Part shown: piece by piece, positions 1 through 7,470 of the stretch
Layout: every line of letters starts with the position of its first letter
Position numbering within the stretch: position 1 is the stretch's first letter
Assembly (NCBI GenBank): GCA_004151065.3
Contig: NWUY0300014510.1
Span: forward strand, 43,064 to 53,232
Source: Larix sibirica
Taxonomy: Eukaryota > Streptophyta > Pinopsida > Pinales > Pinaceae
DNA length: 10,169 bases
Direction: 5' to 3'
The notes under the pieces: model-generated
Told to the model about the DNA's origin: nothing
Databases searched by the model: none
The model's input: only the letters and a program-made list of their open reading frames with translations
Position numbers and translations under genes: made by a program

Positions 1-420
1 ATAAAATCTCAAAAAATTGGTGGTTTGGGTGGTTTTGTTAACCATCTCTTTGGTTGTAAATAGTTCCTACTATACCTTATCTTGTTCCTTTTCTATATAA
101 GAGAGGGAGAGGGGACCATGAAGAACACACTTAGCCCATTGTAGTGTTATGTTGGAGGAATTTGGATTCACTTAGGTGTTCCCTATTTTCCATCTAACCC
201 TAATGCATTGCTTGGAGGTTGGGATTCTTGGAGGAGAGAAGCAGGAGATTCAGAATTGAANAATTTTGGCACTTTTTTAGAGTAAAAAAAAATTATCCCA
301 TGGAATTTGGGCGAATCATCTTTGGGAAAAAGGCAAATTGGCAAATCTTTTTTGGAAAAAAAAGGTCAAAAAATAGCCCATGGACTAAATTTCACACCTA
401 AAATTTTCCTTGATGACCAA
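1..420. other. AT-rich non-coding DNA, possible LTR-like fragment
   Basis: No coding sequence can be supported here. An open stretch at 219-401 crosses an ambiguous base (N at 261) and A-rich tracts, and its translation resembles no family I know. The segment has a TATA-like box at 94-100 followed by a purine-rich GAGAGGGAGAGG tract, an arrangement seen in LTR promoters. However, I see no matching second LTR, primer-binding site or polypurine tract, so an LTR origin is only a guess. Two CCCATGGA motifs (near 298 and 378) and similar A-rich stretches near 330-370 suggest a small internal duplication. Confidence 0.3.
94..100 (+). promoter_or_regulatory. TATA-box-like element
   Basis: TATATAA sits in a C/T-rich context and is followed by GAGAGGGAGAGGGG. 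The first downstream ATG (118-120) opens only an eight-codon frame, so no protein product is supported. In an AT-rich region a TATA match can easily arise by chance. It would fit the U3/R border of an old LTR, but no partner LTR is visible in the window. Confidence 0.25.
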
Positions 421-437
421 CCTTACAATATTTCAAA

Positions 438-990
438 CCAATGATGTTGTTGGACTAGTTCGAACACTAATTCTAAAGTGTCTACGCTTAAACAAAATTA
501 TATATGTCTAGTAATTGATGCAATATTTCCAAAACATTGCTTGATTACCAATAATGTTGTTGAACTAGTTCGAACACTGATTCTAAATTGTCAATGCTTG
601 ACCAATATTATATATGTCTAGTAAATGATGCAATATTTCCAAAACATTTCTTGATTACCAATGTTGTTGTTGAACTAGTTCGAACATGGATTCTAATGTC
701 AACGCTTAACCAACAATATTAGATATGTCCAGTAATTGATGCAATAGTTCCAAAACATTACATGATTAGCAATAATGTTGTTGAACTAGTTCGAGCATTG
801 ATTCTAGAGTGTCAACGCTTAACCAATATTATATATGTCTAATAATTGATGCAATATTTCCAAAACATTGTCTGATTACCAATGATGTTGTTGAACTAGT
901 TCGAAGACTACTTATAAAGTGTCAATGCTTAACCAACATCATATATGTCTAGTAATTGATGCAATATTTCCAAAACATTGCATGGTTGCC
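438..990. repeat. Five-copy minisatellite, ~110-bp period
   Basis: Five head-to-tail copies begin near 438, 548, 658, 769 and 879, giving spacings of 110, 110, 111 and 110 bp. Each copy has a start block (CCAATGATGTTGTTG or similar), a GAACTAGTTC palindrome (GGACTAGTTC in copy 1), a middle block TATATATGTCTAGTAATTGA with variants, and an end block GCAATATTTCCAAAACATT. Copies differ by scattered substitutions and one or two short indels, so the array is old but still regular. It carries no open frame. Its function is unknown; it could be a satellite seed or internal repeats of a non-autonomous element. Confidence 0.93.
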
Positions 991-1030
991 TAATGAGATG
1001 ATAGAATCTTTGAGGGAACACGGTTATATT

Positions 1031-1086
1031 TACTTGGCTTAGAGGTATATTCTATAATTACTTGGGCAAGAGGTCTATTCTATATC
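1031..1086. repeat. 28-bp tandem duplication
   Basis: Two copies of a 28-bp unit, starting TACTTGG and containing GAGGTNTATTCTATA, lie at 1031-1058 and 1059-1086. They match at about 22 of 28 positions. The pair lies between the minisatellite and the RNase H remnant; the second copy may be the eroded beginning of that domain. Confidence 0.6.
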
Positions 1087-1433
1087 CGATAGACACTTGT
1101 TGGATAAAGTTTGTTGTTGGATTGGGGGAATGTCCCAACAATAGAACATAGTTGATAGCTTTAAAGATCATTCTGCTATTGGAAAATATGAAGGGAGCAC
1201 AACATTTGCAGGTCTTTGGGGACAAAAAAATTGTCATAGATTGGCTCCGACAAAGAAGAGCTCCCATGAACATCTATTTAAGACCCATTTATGAAGTGAT
1301 TGGCAGGATTACTAGACAATTCAGGGATTTAAAATTCAGGCACATATCCAAAGAGAGGAACTTCCTGGCAGATCAATTGTCCAAGAATAGTTTACAAATT
1401 GGATTGGGCACGCGACATAGATGGGAGATGTAA
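1087..1433 (+). pseudogene. LINE-type RNase H domain remnant
   Basis: This is a fragment of the C-terminal RNase H domain (RVT_3-like) found in plant non-LTR retrotransposons, which removes RNA from the RNA:DNA hybrid during reverse transcription. Visible landmarks in order are a glycine strand and N-N-R-T block (near 1117-1148) corresponding to the usual T-N-N-x-A-E-L, then LQVFGDKKIVIDW with the second catalytic Asp, then FRHISKERNFLADQLSK with the RE.N..AD signature. The expected catalytic Glu position is TAG (1149-1151), so the domain is broken. The last part stays open to a stop at 1431-1433. No reverse transcriptase lies upstream; the minisatellite begins there instead. It is a separate copy from the large minus-strand LINE, being in the opposite orientation and clearly divergent in sequence. 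Confidence 0.75.
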
Positions 1434-1622
1434 AATGAAACTTTGACAAAGCATGATCCAAGATCTTTTTTGGGTACAGATGCCATACTATTTTTCAAAC
1501 ACAAGAGAGCTTTACATGATTTATTTATAGTATGACATTTTTGTTTTTGTATCTCTAAAGATGCTACATGTTTTAAGGGAAAGTAAAAAATGTTTAAATA
1601 GATGGTAGACAACTTTATTGCA

Positions 1623-1673
1623 TTGTTGTTAGATTATATTAGATTTTAGTTTTTTTTGTTGTTAGATTATATT
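1623..1673. repeat. 18-bp direct repeat, 33-bp spacing
   Basis: TTGTTGTTAGATTATATT occurs exactly at 1623-1640 and again at 1656-1673, separated by a T-rich stretch. The flanking GCATTG also recurs nearby. It probably arose by replication slippage. Confidence 0.8.
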
Positions 1674-1723
1674 GCATTGACGATAGCTCTTTTATTGTTT
1701 GGCATAGCAATGTTAATGTTAAT

Positions 1724-1726
<3 letters not shown>

Positions 1727-1756
<30 letters not shown>
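1727..1756. repeat. (TA)15 microsatellite
   Basis: Fifteen uninterrupted TA units follow two TGTTAATG-like units. The length is likely polymorphic between individuals. Confidence 0.95.
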
Positions 1757-1763
<7 letters not shown>

Positions 1764-1835
1764 TCCAATATTAGCTTCCCTTAAGTTACAAAGTTTGACT
1801 ATTTCTTATGTAGACCACACAAACTTAGGGTCACT

Positions 1836-1949
1836 AAATCCATCCATAAAACTTAGGGTCACTAACTGATTACCTTATCTTTAATAATATCATATAAATC
1901 CATCCATTCTAACTTAGGAGGGTCACTAACTGATTACCTTATCTTTAAT
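1836..1949. repeat. Tandem duplication of ~50-54-bp blocks
   Basis: Two copies of a block that begins AAATCCATCCAT and ends CTGATTACCTTATCTTTAAT lie at 1836-1885 and 1896-1949. Their last 30 bases (1856-1885 and 1920-1949) are identical. The second copy has about four extra bases before the identical part. A third, shorter echo (ACTTAGGGTCACTAAAT) precedes the pair near 1823-1838. The exact 30-base identity suggests a fairly recent duplication. Confidence 0.88.
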
Positions 1950-2393
1950 GCTTATGAGAAATAAGTACATTGAGGAAGAGACTTTACACAATGTTGAGGG
2001 GTTTGATTGGAAAGAGCTCTCTCTTTAGTTTACATAATGCTCAATAAGCTCTTATTGTCTTTTTCCCTGTAATTAATATGATAAAACATTTGTCTCGTTG
2101 TTGGAATCTGTGTTTGCATTTTCTAAGATTAACTTTAAATGTTATTAAGGTTACCACTAATATTAGTATGTTGGATAGAGTCTCCACATTTGATTAAGAT
2201 TTGGCTAAGATAAACAAGTAACTTTTTATAACTATTATCATGGACATTGCCACTCGTAGTTCTCGTTAAACATTCAACCAATACATAATATTTTAAAATA
2301 TATAAATAAATTAACTCTTTAAAATTATTAAAAGACATTTTACTTAGATATAGAATTAATACATTAACTCATCATTAATAAAATTATACACCT

Positions 2394-2491
2394 TATTGTT
2401 TTATGTTAGTCAATAGATGGCTGTTGTTTTAATACACGCAAATATTGTTTTATGTTAGTCAATAGATGGATGTTGTTTTAATACACGCAAA
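2394..2491. repeat. 49-bp perfect-phase tandem duplication
   Basis: Two 49-bp units (2394-2442 and 2443-2491) begin TATTGTTTTATGTTAGTCAA and end AATACACGCAAA. I find one difference between them (GGCTG versus GGATG). A third unit begins (TATTG) and stops at once. The array ends about 20 bp beyond the 3' end of the tRNA-Leu gene. Confidence 0.93.
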
Positions 2492-2502
2492 TATTGCAAA
2501 AG

Positions 2503-2507
2503 AAAAA
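2503..2507 (-). terminator. RNA polymerase III oligo-T terminator of tRNA-Leu
   Basis: Five T residues on the minus strand (AAAAA on the plus strand) lie five bases beyond the tRNA 3' end. This is the normal plant polymerase III termination signal, and a second T4 tract follows. Confidence 0.8.
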
Positions 2508-2512
2508 TATTA

Positions 2513-2592
<80 letters not shown>
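2513..2592 (-). tRNA. tRNA-Leu, anticodon UAG (intact)
   Basis: This gene encodes leucine tRNA reading CUN codons, chiefly CUA. It is 80 nt long and folds as a class II cloverleaf: acceptor stem GACAGTT paired with AGCTGTC (one T-G wobble) and discriminator A; D arm GCC/GGC with the GG pair of its loop intact; anticodon stem CCAGA/TCTGG around loop TTTAGGC with the TAG anticodon (plus-strand 2556-2558); a long variable arm with CC/GG closed by GAAA; and T arm GTGGG/CCCAC around TTCAAAT. The internal A box (TGGCCGAGTGG) and B box (GGTTCAAATCC) match their consensus. There is no intron and no encoded CCA, as expected for a nuclear gene. A T5 terminator follows, and a CCAAATAA motif lies upstream. 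It is probably functional. Confidence 0.96.
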
Positions 2593-3484
2593 ATCTATAA
2601 GTTATTTGGCGTTTTAGGTTTTCTATCTATTCGTACAAATCACTGGGCCCTGATAATGTAAACTACCTCACGTCACCCAACGTCACCGAATTAGATTTCC
2701 TGGTTTCTCTCGGTAGGCCTACACCTATCGTTTGGTAGCGAAAAAATAACTCTCAGTCAACACTTGGGAAGATTTCAAGGATATAGTCTATTAAAGAATC
2801 TCCCCATTAAGGTAAAAGGATGCTTTGTTGGCAAAGTGTCTACATCTTTGATGAATATGAAAACAATCTATCCAATAGTTAATTCACATCTTTCATAGTC
2901 TCCTTGTTAATTTTATTTTTGGTTGTTTCTATAGTTGAGGAAGGAATTGAAACTGTCCTTTGTTACTTCCATATAATACACTTTCCATCTTGCTTCCAAA
3001 ATAGAGGCCAAGCTACCTAAAATCAATCTTGTGAATCAAAAGAAATTGGCTTTCTCAACACTCTACCCTATTAGAACAAGAAGATATCACTATTTCTACA
3101 ATTACTACAAGATTTTGCCAAGGCTCATGGTGTATGTATCACTGTTTGTACAATTACTATTAGAACTTGGTTGCAGATAATTTGTGGTGTTAGCTCGTGG
3201 TGTATGTATCATCATTCAAGCAAATGCTGGAGGACATGTCTGTGAGTACTGATCTTGATTAACAATATAAATTGTTTCTTAGATTCCACTGGGTTTTATA
3301 AATTGGTGGGTCATTTAAAATATGTAATGTTTAAAGATTGTATAAGGATACTGTTCAGTTTACCACTGTTTCTGTTGGTCCACAGTTTTACTTGGGATTT
3401 TAGTTTCATTTATTTCTGTTTTATGAATAAAATTACAATATTTAGAAAACTATAGTGATTAAGTTAATTAAGTTTCACATCAAG
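2593..3484. other. Non-coding spacer between tRNA genes
   Basis: I recognise no gene here. A 66-codon open frame at 3255-3455 (+) is rich in Phe and Ile and looks like chance in AT-rich DNA. Two imperfect copies of a GGTGTATGTATCA-containing block lie about 70 bp apart, starting at 3123 and 3193. An apparent GTGAGT...TTTCTTAG pair at 3242-3282 is too short to be a normal plant intron. Confidence 0.5.
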
Positions 3485-3608
3485 AATACTGGGATCATTA
3501 AAAGCAAACAAAAATGGCTACAAACAAAACCAAACAATACTGGAATCATTAAAAGCAATAAAAGGTTACAGACAAAACAAAACAATACTGGAATCTGAAA
3601 CAAAATAG
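3485..3608. repeat. Three imperfect ~50-bp tandem units
   Basis: Units beginning AATACTGG(G/A)ATC start at 3485, 3536 and 3584, giving spacings of 51 and 48 bp. The first two share ATCATTAAAAGCAA followed by an A-rich ACAAACAAAAC-like tail; the third diverges after about 13 bases. The array ends about 40 bp beyond the 3' end of the tRNA-Tyr gene, a position comparable to the 49-bp duplication beside the tRNA-Leu gene. Confidence 0.85.
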
Positions 3609-3645
3609 CAAAGAATAAATAAAAAATTTCCGAAACAAATCAAAC

Positions 3646-3650
3646 AAAAA
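3646..3650 (-). terminator. RNA polymerase III oligo-T terminator of tRNA-Tyr
   Basis: Five T residues on the minus strand begin immediately after the tRNA 3' end, with one base between. They are positioned as a polymerase III stop signal. Confidence 0.8.
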
Positions 3651-3651
3651 T

Positions 3652-3745
3652 TCCGACCTGCCGGATTCGAACCAGCGACCTAAGGATGGCATTCAAGATA
3701 TTCTCTTACTACAGTCCTCCGCTCTACCAACTGAGCTAAGGTCGG
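3652..3745 (-). tRNA. tRNA-Tyr, anticodon GUA, with a 21-nt intron
   Basis: This gene encodes tyrosine tRNA. The 94-nt gene contains a 73-nt mature sequence and a 21-nt intron. The acceptor stem is CCGACCT/AGGTCGG with discriminator A. The D arm is within TAGCTCAGTTGGTAGAGC. The anticodon stem GAGGA/TCCTT encloses CTGTAGA with anticodon GTA at plus-strand 3710-3712. The T arm contains GGTTCGAATCC, a consensus B box. The intron (plus-strand 3688-3708) lies between positions 37 and 38, the canonical site cut by the tRNA splicing endonuclease; plant nuclear tRNA-Tyr genes are well known to carry short introns there. A T5 terminator follows. It is divergently oriented to the plus-strand tRNA-Leu copy, with 208 bp between their 5' ends. 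All key positions are intact, so it is probably functional. Confidence 0.96.
3688..3708 (-). other. tRNA-Tyr intron (21 nt)
   Basis: The insert sits one base 3' of the GTA anticodon, after G37. The exact cut points could shift by a base, but removing 21 nt restores a seven-base anticodon loop and a standard 73-nt tRNA. Confidence 0.9.
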
Positions 3746-3953
3746 ACGCTGGTAGTTGTTTGAATCCAGGATTTAGTTTATTCTTAGCAACACTGCTTTT
3801 GAAATAGCCGAGAGAGACCTGGAAATCTAATGAGGTGTGGTAATTTGCATTGTGATCTGCACCCAGCGATTTGTGAAAGAAAAAATTGTGTTCTCTTACT
3901 TTTGGAATGTATCTCTCCACGTTAGAAACACCAAACAATAAAAGTAAAAAATC
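3746..3953. promoter_or_regulatory. Divergent spacer between tRNA-Tyr and tRNA-Leu copy
   Basis: This 208-bp spacer holds the 5' flanks of both tRNA genes. On the Leu side there is a CCAAACAATAAAAG stretch within 25 bases of the tRNA start, resembling the CAA/A-rich upstream elements of plant tRNA genes. The open frame covering 3693-3938 (-) runs into the tRNA-Tyr gene and is not a protein. Confidence 0.4.
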
Positions 3954-4033
3954 GACAGTTTGGCCGATTAGTCGAAGGCGCCAGATTTAGGCTCTGGTCC
4001 GCAAGGGCTTGGGTTCAAATCTCACAGCTGTCA
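3954..4033 (+). tRNA. tRNA-Leu(UAG), diverged copy, possible pseudogene
   Basis: This is a second 80-nt tRNA-Leu with the same TAG anticodon (3988-3990), in the opposite orientation to the 2513-2592 gene. By my alignment the two differ at six positions. Acceptor and anticodon stems are unchanged. The changes weaken the internal promoter and fold: the A box TGGCCGAGTGG became TGGCCGATTAG, removing the first conserved G of the D-loop GG pair; the T stem GTGGG/CCCAC became TTGGG/CTCAC, giving one mismatch and one G-T wobble; the B box loses its final C. The variable loop is GCAA instead of GAAA. A T4 tract (4037-4040) follows. Transcription may be reduced or lost, so it is either a weakened gene or an early pseudogene. 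Upstream flanks resemble the first copy only faintly. Confidence 0.85.
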
Positions 4034-4036
4034 GAA

Positions 4037-4040
4037 TTTT
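4037..4040 (+). terminator. T4 tract after the plus-strand tRNA-Leu copy
   Basis: Four T residues begin four bases after the tRNA 3' end. That is the minimal length for polymerase III termination. Confidence 0.55.
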
Positions 4041-4048
4041 CCAGCGTT

Positions 4049-4400
4049 TCAAATATTCAGCTTACTAAAACATCCATTCATGGCAGAAGATTCAATGAAT
4101 ATGAAAACACAACTTGCATAGCCTCCTGCGCTGAGACAATTGAACGCGTAATCTGCGAATCCCAAGTTGCCGCTTGACTTCAAAATCTCAGAATGGCTCT
4201 CACGGTTCAGTGAGCAGTGGATATCTTGGTCCGAAATGTACTTAGCATTTCCTCCACACAAAACACACTTCCCAGGTTAAAACCTTGTTTTAAAGTGCTA
4301 GCCTAGTTTTCTTTGGAGCCTTGATTTTCCATACTTTTGTCTACCACCAAACCTGTTCTTGTGCCTCATTGAAAGTAAAACCTCATATCCAAAACCTACA
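4049..4400 (-). pseudogene. Fragment of a second LINE ORF2 (zf-RVT region)
   Basis: Reading the minus strand from about 4400, one frame gives FNEAQEQVWW, then a TAG (4341-4343), then KVWKIKAPKKTRLAL, a stop, and NKVLTWE. That is the W..VW....P.K...W pattern before the LINE zf-RVT zinc finger. At about 4275 the frame changes, apparently with loss of the linker, and continues KCVLCGGNAKYIS, IHC and RESHSEILKS, matching the C-x2-C...HC...RE.W.EI part of zf-RVT (one expected His looks replaced). zf-RVT lies between the reverse transcriptase and the RNase H in plant LINEs. It ends only 15 bp from the tRNA-Leu copy; no RNase H follows. It is a different element from the large LINE next to it, which has its own zf-RVT. 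It is broken by stops and frame changes and makes no product. Confidence 0.65.
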
Positions 4401-4601
4401 ATCATGTTGCCAAATATTTTTTCAAAACAACTTGTTATTACGAGTAATCAACGTTTCTTAGTACATAGCCATATTAGCAGACTTAATTCAGAATTGACCC
4501 CACGATATCCAAGATAACCCTCGCCAAGTAAAAATAACTACCAACAAAAAAACACATGCTAACAAAATTGACTACTCCACACCTACAACCACAGTTTAGA
4601 C
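4401..4601 (-). other. Junction zone between LINE fragment and large LINE
   Basis: This stretch should contain the 3' UTR of the large minus-strand LINE and possibly further coding remnants of the second LINE. I see no poly(A) tail (no plus-strand T run of useful length) and no clear target-site duplication, so the boundary cannot be placed. Short A tracts near 4553 and 4606 are on the wrong strand for a minus-strand tail. Confidence 0.4.
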
Positions 4602-4639
4602 TCAAAAAAAGTAAAAAGACCCCAAATCCACAACTAAAT

Positions 4640-5040
4640 CTTGGAGAGATTCAACATAGTGGATGTAACCATCCATATGCCCTAGTGCTTCTGTAGATAG
4701 AAAGTCTGTTTGCCCATTAAGCTCACGAAATATATGATCAAATGAGATAGAAGGGTCCGGTTGGCCCACTGCTCTAAATGAGTAGCTTGTAATCTTGAAG
4801 AGCCAATAGCCCAATCAACAACCACCCTAGAATCCCCGAATACCTTAATAGGTTAGATACCTCTCCTTTTCGATGTCCAGAGGAGCCCCCATAGTGCAAG
4901 GAGTTTGGCCTTGGTGTTAGTACCTCGACCCCCTGCCATTTTTAAGGAGAGACGATGGCTTCTTTTGATTTTGATCAACATTCCAGCTCCACATAGCCCG
5001 TCTTGTGCTGCCCCGTCGAAACAACCCACTTGAACATAAT
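4640..5040 (-). other. RNase H domain of LINE ORF2 (catalytic Glu replaced)
   Basis: This RVT_3-like RNase H domain ends ORF2. Visible: VGCFDGAAQDGLCGAGMLIKI with the first catalytic Asp (5015-5017); GTNTKAKLLALWGLLW, where the family has T-N-x-A-E-L, so the catalytic Glu appears to be Lys (4904-4906, a G-to-A change); KVFGDSRVVVDWA with the second Asp (4832-4834); and FDHIFRELNGQTDFLSTEAL with the last Asp (4704-4706). A stop (4853-4855) and a frame change near 4760 interrupt it. Two further stops (5054 and 5048) lie just before the domain. It resembles but is not the same copy as the plus-strand RNase H remnant at 1087-1433. Confidence 0.9.
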
Positions 5041-5317
5041 CAACCACCTACGACTATGACAGCTCTCGAACTTTCATGAGAGGCTTCTCCTTATAAAAAT
5101 CTGAAAACTGACTGATTTCCTTCAAGACGACAAGGAATACAGACACCAGACAGTCTTCAAAAATCGCTCGGCTCCTCATTTTCCAAACCTCCCATATCAT
5201 GAAGAGGGGTAGCTCTTTAAATTTTACCTTTGAATTGAACCAGATAAAAAGGAAACCTGAGAAATTTGCAGAAGGCCACTGGTCCTTGAGCTTCAGAGTA
5301 CTTTGAATATCATCCAA

Positions 5318-5522
5318 ACCGCCCTAACAAACTTACAAAAGATAAATAAATGTGATACCAATTCAACTTCTTCCAAACAGAGAATACATATGTCTAGACC
5401 AAGAAAGCCTCATTTTAATAAGTTTTCCTAGGAAAGGATTTTATTTTCCAAGCATAACCAAATAAAACACCTCACTTTGGTTGGGGCTCTCCATTTCCAG
5501 ATCCTATTTTCCCACCACATTG
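5318..5522 (-). other. zf-RVT zinc-binding region of LINE ORF2
   Basis: In the frame entered at the six-T run, the translation gives WWENRIWKWRAPTKVRCFIW, then LCLENKILS-stop-ENLLK-stop-GF, then CILCLEEVELVSHLFIFC and KFVRAVW. This is the C-x2-C...H-x3-C pattern of the reverse transcriptase zinc-binding region (first Cys pair at 5377-5388, His and last Cys at 5335-5352). All four zinc ligands are present. Two stops (5428-5430 and 5410-5412) break it, and the frame changes again right after its last Trp. Confidence 0.88.
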
Positions 5523-6344
5523 GAAAAAAGAAACTTGTAGATGAGTCAGAGCATCATAGGTCGATTTGGCTGATAGGACCCCCTTAGCATTACACCAATC
5601 CCACACTAGCATATCCAACTCCGATGAAAGTATGATACCTTCACACTGCAACCTCAAAATAAATCGGGTCCATTCATCTACACATTCACTCGACAGTCCT
5701 AAATATGATGCTGAAAGCCAATCTGATTGAGTAGGACTGTCCAACATAGGTCTTCTGACTTGAGCCAATACAAAGATCTTATGACTATGAAGTGACTTGA
5801 TTAATATATTTGACAATTTGTAATTATCCCCAACACTAAGGATCAAATCAATCGCAATATAAATATGAATACCTCGCCCCACTTTCCAACTGAGCCAGCC
5901 AACCAAAATGGGTAAGGTTTTAATTAAACCTCTCCAAATGATCGAGGCACTCCCTGGGTGAGATTGGGATGTTTGATCCACTACTCCACAGTCAATGATT
6001 TCAAGTATTCTATTGATAAGACTATGCTCCACAATCCATTGCAAAAAATCCCCCACCACAAACATTTCACACTTTAGAGCTTTACTAAAACAACCCAAAT
6101 GTTTAAGACCCCAACCACCAAAGTGTTTCGGCATAGAGATGCTTTCCCAACTAACCAGGTGGAATTTTGATACGTTTGTGCTGCCATCCTAAAGGAAGTG
6201 GAATATACATTTTCTGATACCTTAAATAATGGAGGATGACACCGTTTCCAGAGAGGCCTAGTAAATAGGTAAACTTTCCAACATTGATTTCGCCAGGATC
6301 AAATGACCTCCCAATGAAAGCCACTTAAAACGTCAATTGTTGAT

Positions 6345-7470
6345 ATGTCTATCTACCTTACGTAAGAGCCAAGACCAATCCTCCTTGTAGCATTTGGGTT
6401 TCAAGAAGAATCCCAAGTATTTTAACCCTGAATCTAGTTGGTCCATATGGTGGGGGAATAACATAGCAATAGAATTACAGATGTTGATAGCTGAACAATT
6501 GTACACAAATGAGGATTTTTGCATACTAACAAACATTCCTAAAGCATTGCAGAAGGTGTCAATGATGTCCCAAAAACATTCACATTCCTTAATCAATCTC
6601 GAACCAAAGGTCAAGTCATCATCAATGAACAATAAATGTGTAACGGAGAGAGTGCAAGTAAGATTTATACCTTTAATTCTCCGATCCTTCTTTGTTGCCA
6701 TGATAGAAAGGCTGGGGCCTTCGATAATCAAAAGGAAAAGTAATGGAGAGAGCAGACACCCTTGCCGCAGGCCTCTTCCACAATTGAAAAAATGAGTGGG
6801 AGAACCATTAATAAGGACATCAAAATTTGTTGAAGTGATACACGCCAATATCCAGTTGCACACCTCCACTGGAAAACCAATCTAAATCAAGACGAACCGA
6901 AGGAATTTCCAATCCACTCAATCGTATGCTTTAACAAGCTCCTTCCTAAGGATAGAGGCATGAATGTATTTTGTCTTGATAGAATGGAGGCACTCCTGTG
7001 CTACCCCCACTGCATTAAAAATTTGATAGTTTGGCAGAAAACCAAATTGTTCTGAGGATACCAATCTAGCCAGAGCAGGTTTAATATGATTATAAATAAT
7101 CTTCGTAATAAGTTTGTAGAGCAGGTGACATAAGGATATCGACTAAAAGTCATCAAAGCTTTTCGGCTTATCCTTTTTAGGAACCAGTGTTATGTAGGTA
7201 GCATTAAGCCGAGTCGACACAGTACATTTCCTTTTGGATTCCTCTACCAACATTAGAATATCCTTTCCCATCAAATCGAAGAAGTGGATAAAGAACTCCA
7301 CAGTCCAATCGTCTAGACTCGGACTTTTATCTTTGATGAACAAGTCTAAAACAATCCTTAATTCCTTCAAGCAAACCCCATCCCCAATCTTATCGCCTTC
7401 CTCCAAGCTAAAGAATATGGGGAACTGCTTAATAATCTTTAGTTGATCCACCAAACTCATGGATTTATCC
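6345..7470 (-). other. Reverse transcriptase domain of LINE ORF2 (inactive)
   Basis: This RVT_1 domain would copy element RNA into DNA. Visible blocks: LNATYITLVPKKDKPKSFDDF; SISLCHLLYKLITKII; SSEQFGFLPNYQIFNAVGVA; motif A region KELVKAYD-stop-VDW; GRGLRQGCLLSPLLFLLIIEG, the conserved LRQG.PLSP.LF block with Pro changed to Leu; HLLFIDDDLTF containing the F-x-D-D catalytic pair (6618-6629); and SGLKYLGFFL. The first motif A aspartate reads as Glu (6939-6941), and stops lie at 7143, 6918 and 6882. The domain stays in one frame throughout, so damage here is by substitution rather than indel. Confidence 0.93.

Larger units (their letters stand above)
1434..2393. other. Non-coding AT-rich spacer with short duplications
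   Basis: I see no gene in this stretch. Open frames at 1373-1612 (-) and 2135-2338 (-) have low-complexity translations with no recognisable motif. It contains three small repeat structures annotated separately (1623-1673, 1727-1756 and 1836-1949). The remainder is AT-rich single-copy-looking sequence. Confidence 0.6.

Noticed and set aside
219-401. 60-codon open frame on the plus strand
   Set aside because: It crosses an ambiguous base and A-rich duplicated tracts, and starts from a weak context with no recognisable motif.
438-990. GTTCGAAC in the minisatellite as a polymerase III B box of a SINE
   Set aside because: The match to the B-box consensus is partial, no A box lies at the right distance, and no tRNA-like fold surrounds it.
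438-990. CRISPR-like array
   Set aside because: The whole ~110-bp unit repeats, with no unique spacers, and the context is eukaryotic.
3242-3282. GTGAGT...TTGTTTCTTAG pair resembling a spliceosomal intron
   Set aside because: It would be only 41 nt, well below normal plant intron size, and neither flank codes for a recognisable protein.
3255-3455. 66-codon open frame rich in Phe, Leu and Ile
   Set aside because: The composition is that of AT-rich non-coding DNA; no membrane-protein family or start context supports it.
3693-3938. 81-codon open frame on the minus strand
   Set aside because: Its 3' part is the tRNA-Tyr gene read as protein, and the rest has no family features.
4049-4261. Cys-containing 70-codon frame as a small host gene
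   Set aside because: Its C-x2-C and HC...RE.....EI pattern, with WW..VWKIKAPKK just upstream in another frame, fits a broken LINE zf-RVT better.
3954-4400. tRNA-derived SINE made of the tRNA-Leu copy plus a LINE tail
   Set aside because: The adjacent LINE piece is internal zf-RVT coding sequence on the opposite strand, not a sense 3' tail, and no A-rich end or duplication is seen.
6394-6795. 133-codon open frame on the plus strand
   Set aside because: It is the antisense shadow of the reverse transcriptase domain, which has clear conserved motifs on the minus strand.
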